41,207 nt of DNA, taken from assembly GCA_951801655.1 (NCBI GenBank), contig CATONV010000015.1:1-41207 (forward strand), read 5' to 3'. Both the position numbers and the translations under genes were made by a program. Each line of letters opens with the position of its first letter. Position 1 is the first letter of the stretch. The notes below the pieces were generated by a model. It had not been told where the DNA came from and ran no database searches. It was given only the letters and a program-made list of their open reading frames with translations. Shown here in pieces: positions 39,553-41,207 of the stretch. Origin of the DNA: an uncultured Oscillospiraceae bacterium. Its GTDB lineage: Bacteria; Bacillota; Clostridia; Oscillospirales; Oscillospiraceae.

Positions 39553-41207
39553 TTAGGTGCCCTGCTTCAGGGTGATATTCTTAACGCCCAGAGTGAAGTA
39601 GACCCAGTTGCCGTCCTTCGCGAAGCCGGTGACGGAGTCCTTGTTCACAGTAATGTCGCCGGTACTGTCATTAGCCTGAGCGGCAATCTTGGTGCCAGTC
39701 TTGACAACAGCACTGTTGCTAGTAACAGTGATCGGGCTCTTGTCGCCGCGGTCGTTTTCCGAATTGACCCCGGTCCAAGTACCATCCGTAGTAACAGTGA
39801 CAGCGGCATCCAGAGTAACCTCAGCGGCCAGGTTGGCAATATCGCTTGCCTCGCTGGCGGTGTTGCTGACCTTGCCGTCCTTCAGAACAGCAGTGCCCTT
39901 GCCGTCAACAGCGGCGATGCTCTCGATCTTCTGACCCTTGGCCACATAATACAGGCCGTCGGCAATGTCGACAGAGCCGACCTTCGCCTTGACGCCGTTC
40001 AGAGTGACCTTGAAGGCGCCCTTCAGGGTAACTTCCTCGTTGCCGATCTCGTAGCCATTGTGGACACGGTCATTCGCAACGTTCACAGCGGTAGCGCCCA
40101 CCTGAACGATAGCAGCGGAGACGAGATCGTCACTAATGTCAATGCTCACAGCCAGCTTCACGCCGGGACGGATGTAAGCCTCGCCAGAAGACTTCCAGGT
40201 ACTTCCATTGTTCGAGCTTGTGTCGCTGCCGATTCCGTAGGAGTTATTGCTGTATCCGAAGCACGCAGTGTTAATGTTATTGAAGTTCACCTTGGTTGCG
40301 CCGACCACATAGGCGTTGGCGGTACCAGTGCCCAGAGTGATTTCCTGAGAGGTGGTCTTGGCGGAAGCGGCGTTGACAGGGCCGGTCTTGGGCATAGCGC
40401 CCTGAGCGGGATCCGTGGTGATAAAGGCGTAGTCAGTGTCAGTGGTCTTGACCTTCACCTTCACAATGTCGTCCTCGGCCTTGACATAGTACACATTGTC
40501 CTCCTTCTTCACGTTGGAGGTCTTATCGCTGCCGTCCCTGGCCTCGAACTTCTCAATGGTAATGCCATCCTCAACAGTGAGGGTGAACACTTTGGAGGCA
40601 GGAGCAAAGTCGGTGCCGTTCAGGGTCTTGTCGTCGTCCATGGTGACCTTGACAACGCCATCCTTCACGGTGAGGGTCTCGCCGTTCACAGTGAAGCTTC
40701 CGTTGGTAGCCAGAACCGTGGCACTCTTGACCTGAACGACTGCGTCGCCGGGAATAGTGTAGGTCTTCGTATTGCCGCTCATTCCGGGTACAACAGTAGC
40801 ATCGTACTGCTTCGTACCGTCGGCGTTCCAAACCTGAACATCGCTGGCAGTAGCAAAGGTACCGGCCAGAGTCAGTGTCTTGGGGTTGGTGACAACACCG
40901 CCGACGGGCTCAATCTTAATCTCCACAGTGCTGCCGGTAGCAGTGAACATATAGACATTGCCGTTCACAACGGGAGCGTTAGCGCCCTTCACGGCAACGG
41001 CCTTATAGCCGCTGTTCACAGTGATGCTGATGATGTCGCCAGCCTTCACAGTGGCGCCGTTGGCGGGAGTGCTGATGTAGCCGGAATTATCAGCGTCGGT
41101 AATGGTCAGCTTGCCGGTTTCAGTGCCGGGCTTATTGCCGCCATTGGGCTTGTTGTCGGGAGCGGGCAGCTCGTCGTTGATGATGATGGTGGTGGCGCGG
41201 CCATTCT
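39553..41207 (-). CDS. Large surface/exported protein, C-terminal part (5' end outside window)
   Basis: The frame is open to the window edge, giving at least 550 residues; the true start is beyond 41207. The protein is Thr/Asn/Val/Ala-rich, low in cysteine (one Cys), with many short beta-strand segments and VKAGDIISITVNSGYKAVAV-type stretches, as in repeat-rich surface or adhesin-like proteins. A Pro/Gly/Asn-rich linker (LPAPDNKPNGGNKPG) occurs near the window edge. There is no LPxTG motif or C-terminal anchor; it ends GNWVYFTLGVKNITLKQGT. No catalytic motif is recognised. Confidence 0.7.
   Translation of the reverse strand, partial: NGRATTIIINDELPAPDNKPNGGNKPGTETGKLTITDADNSGYISTPANGATVKAGDIISITVNSGYKAVAVKGANAPVVNGNVYMFTATGSTVEIKIEPVGGVVTNPKTLTLAGTFATASDVQVWNADGTKQYDATVVPGMSGNTKTYTIPGDAVVQVKSATVLATNGSFTVNGETLTVKDGVVKVTMDDDKTLNGTDFAPASKVFTLTVEDGITIEKFEARDGSDKTSNVKKEDNVYYVKAEDDIVKVKVKTTDTDYAFITTDPAQGAMPKTGPVNAASAKTTSQEITLGTGTANAYVVGATKVNFNNINTACFGYSNNSYGIGSDTSSNNGSTWKSSGEAYIRPGVKLAVSIDISDDLVSAAIVQVGATAVNVANDRVHNGYEIGNEEVTLKGAFKVTLNGVKAKVGSVDIADGLYYVAKGQKIESIAAVDGKGTAVLKDGKVSNTASEASDIANLAAEVTLDAAVTVTTDGTWTGVNSENDRGDKSPITVTSNSAVVKTGTKIAAQANDSTGDITVNKDSVTGFAKDGNWVYFTLGVKNITLKQGT

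Noticed and set aside
1-41207. tRNA, rRNA, CRISPR array, insertion sequence or integrase
   Set aside because: No T-arm-like motifs, no regularly spaced repeats, no transposase or integrase motifs were seen on either strand.

Overview
The window is a high-GC (about 60%) chromosomal segment from a low-abundance-type gut Firmicute. Gene content points to class Clostridia, most likely Oscillospiraceae (the Flavonifractor/Lawsonibacter/Oscillibacter neighbourhood): an S10 ribosomal operon preceded by strong Shine-Dalgarno sites, an archaeal-type ProRS, NiaR, a C_GCAxxG_C_C protein, a Cdd1-type protein, a YycJ-RlmH pair, sporulation-clade style two-component systems and many consensus sigma-A promoters with 17-bp spacers. 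The genus is inference; no rRNA or tRNA gene is present.

Layout. 1-3540: the start of the S10 operon on the minus strand (rpsJ-rplC-rplD-rplW-rplB-rpsS, rpsS cut by the window edge), with a perfect promoter, a leader containing an intrinsic terminator, and an unusual 273-nt structured gap between rpsJ and rplC. 3622-8233: a minus-strand block of PhoB-type response regulator, sensor kinase, HtrA protease, NUDIX hydrolase and a small unknown protein, closed by a predicted small RNA. 8234-12604: CDF metal exporter (minus), AbgT transporter and M20 peptidase (plus), then a second copy of the same small RNA. 12838-17159: LCP cell-wall ligase, ECF sigma/anti-sigma pair, FMN alpha-hydroxyacid dehydrogenase. 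17222-21670: a three-gene phosphorelay (hybrid kinase, REC-HD-GYP, Hpt). 21906-25145: AsnS, Cdd1-like protein, a small AT-richer islet with two small genes, a D-2-hydroxyacid dehydrogenase. 25432-30699: RecG, C_GCAxxG_C_C protein, MutY, a PflX-like radical SAM protein, RlmH. 30693-35052: YycJ-type MBL nuclease, MurA, HemW, NiaR. 35227-41207: lipoprotein, ProS, a secreted stalk-domain protein, a DtxR/MntR-type regulator, an orphan tail-fibre-like protein and the C-terminal part of a large surface protein.

The most interesting signal is a putative undescribed regulon. Two ~93-nt paralogous RNAs (minus strand 3622-3715; plus strand 12704-12795) have alignable promoters, both starting at the same predicted GTAG, both with C/U-rich segments complementary to Shine-Dalgarno/start-codon regions, and both ending in very strong hairpins. 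Each promoter lacks a -35 box and instead carries three 5-mers of TTCAC type spaced exactly 11 bp apart, ending 21 bp before the -10. The response-regulator gene in between has the same arrangement (TTTAC-N6-TTCAC, 20 bp before TATAAT), and murA has an identical TTTAC-N6-TTCAC pair upstream of its promoter. The simplest reading is that the response regulator at 7390-8082 activates itself, its kinase and HtrA, and the two small RNAs: an architecture parallel to, but not obviously homologous with, the streptococcal CiaRH-htrA-csRNA system.

Other genes form small coherent modules: Mn/metal handling (CDF plus DtxR-type regulator), cell envelope (LCP, MurA, HtrA, stalk protein), and a c-di-GMP-linked phosphorelay.
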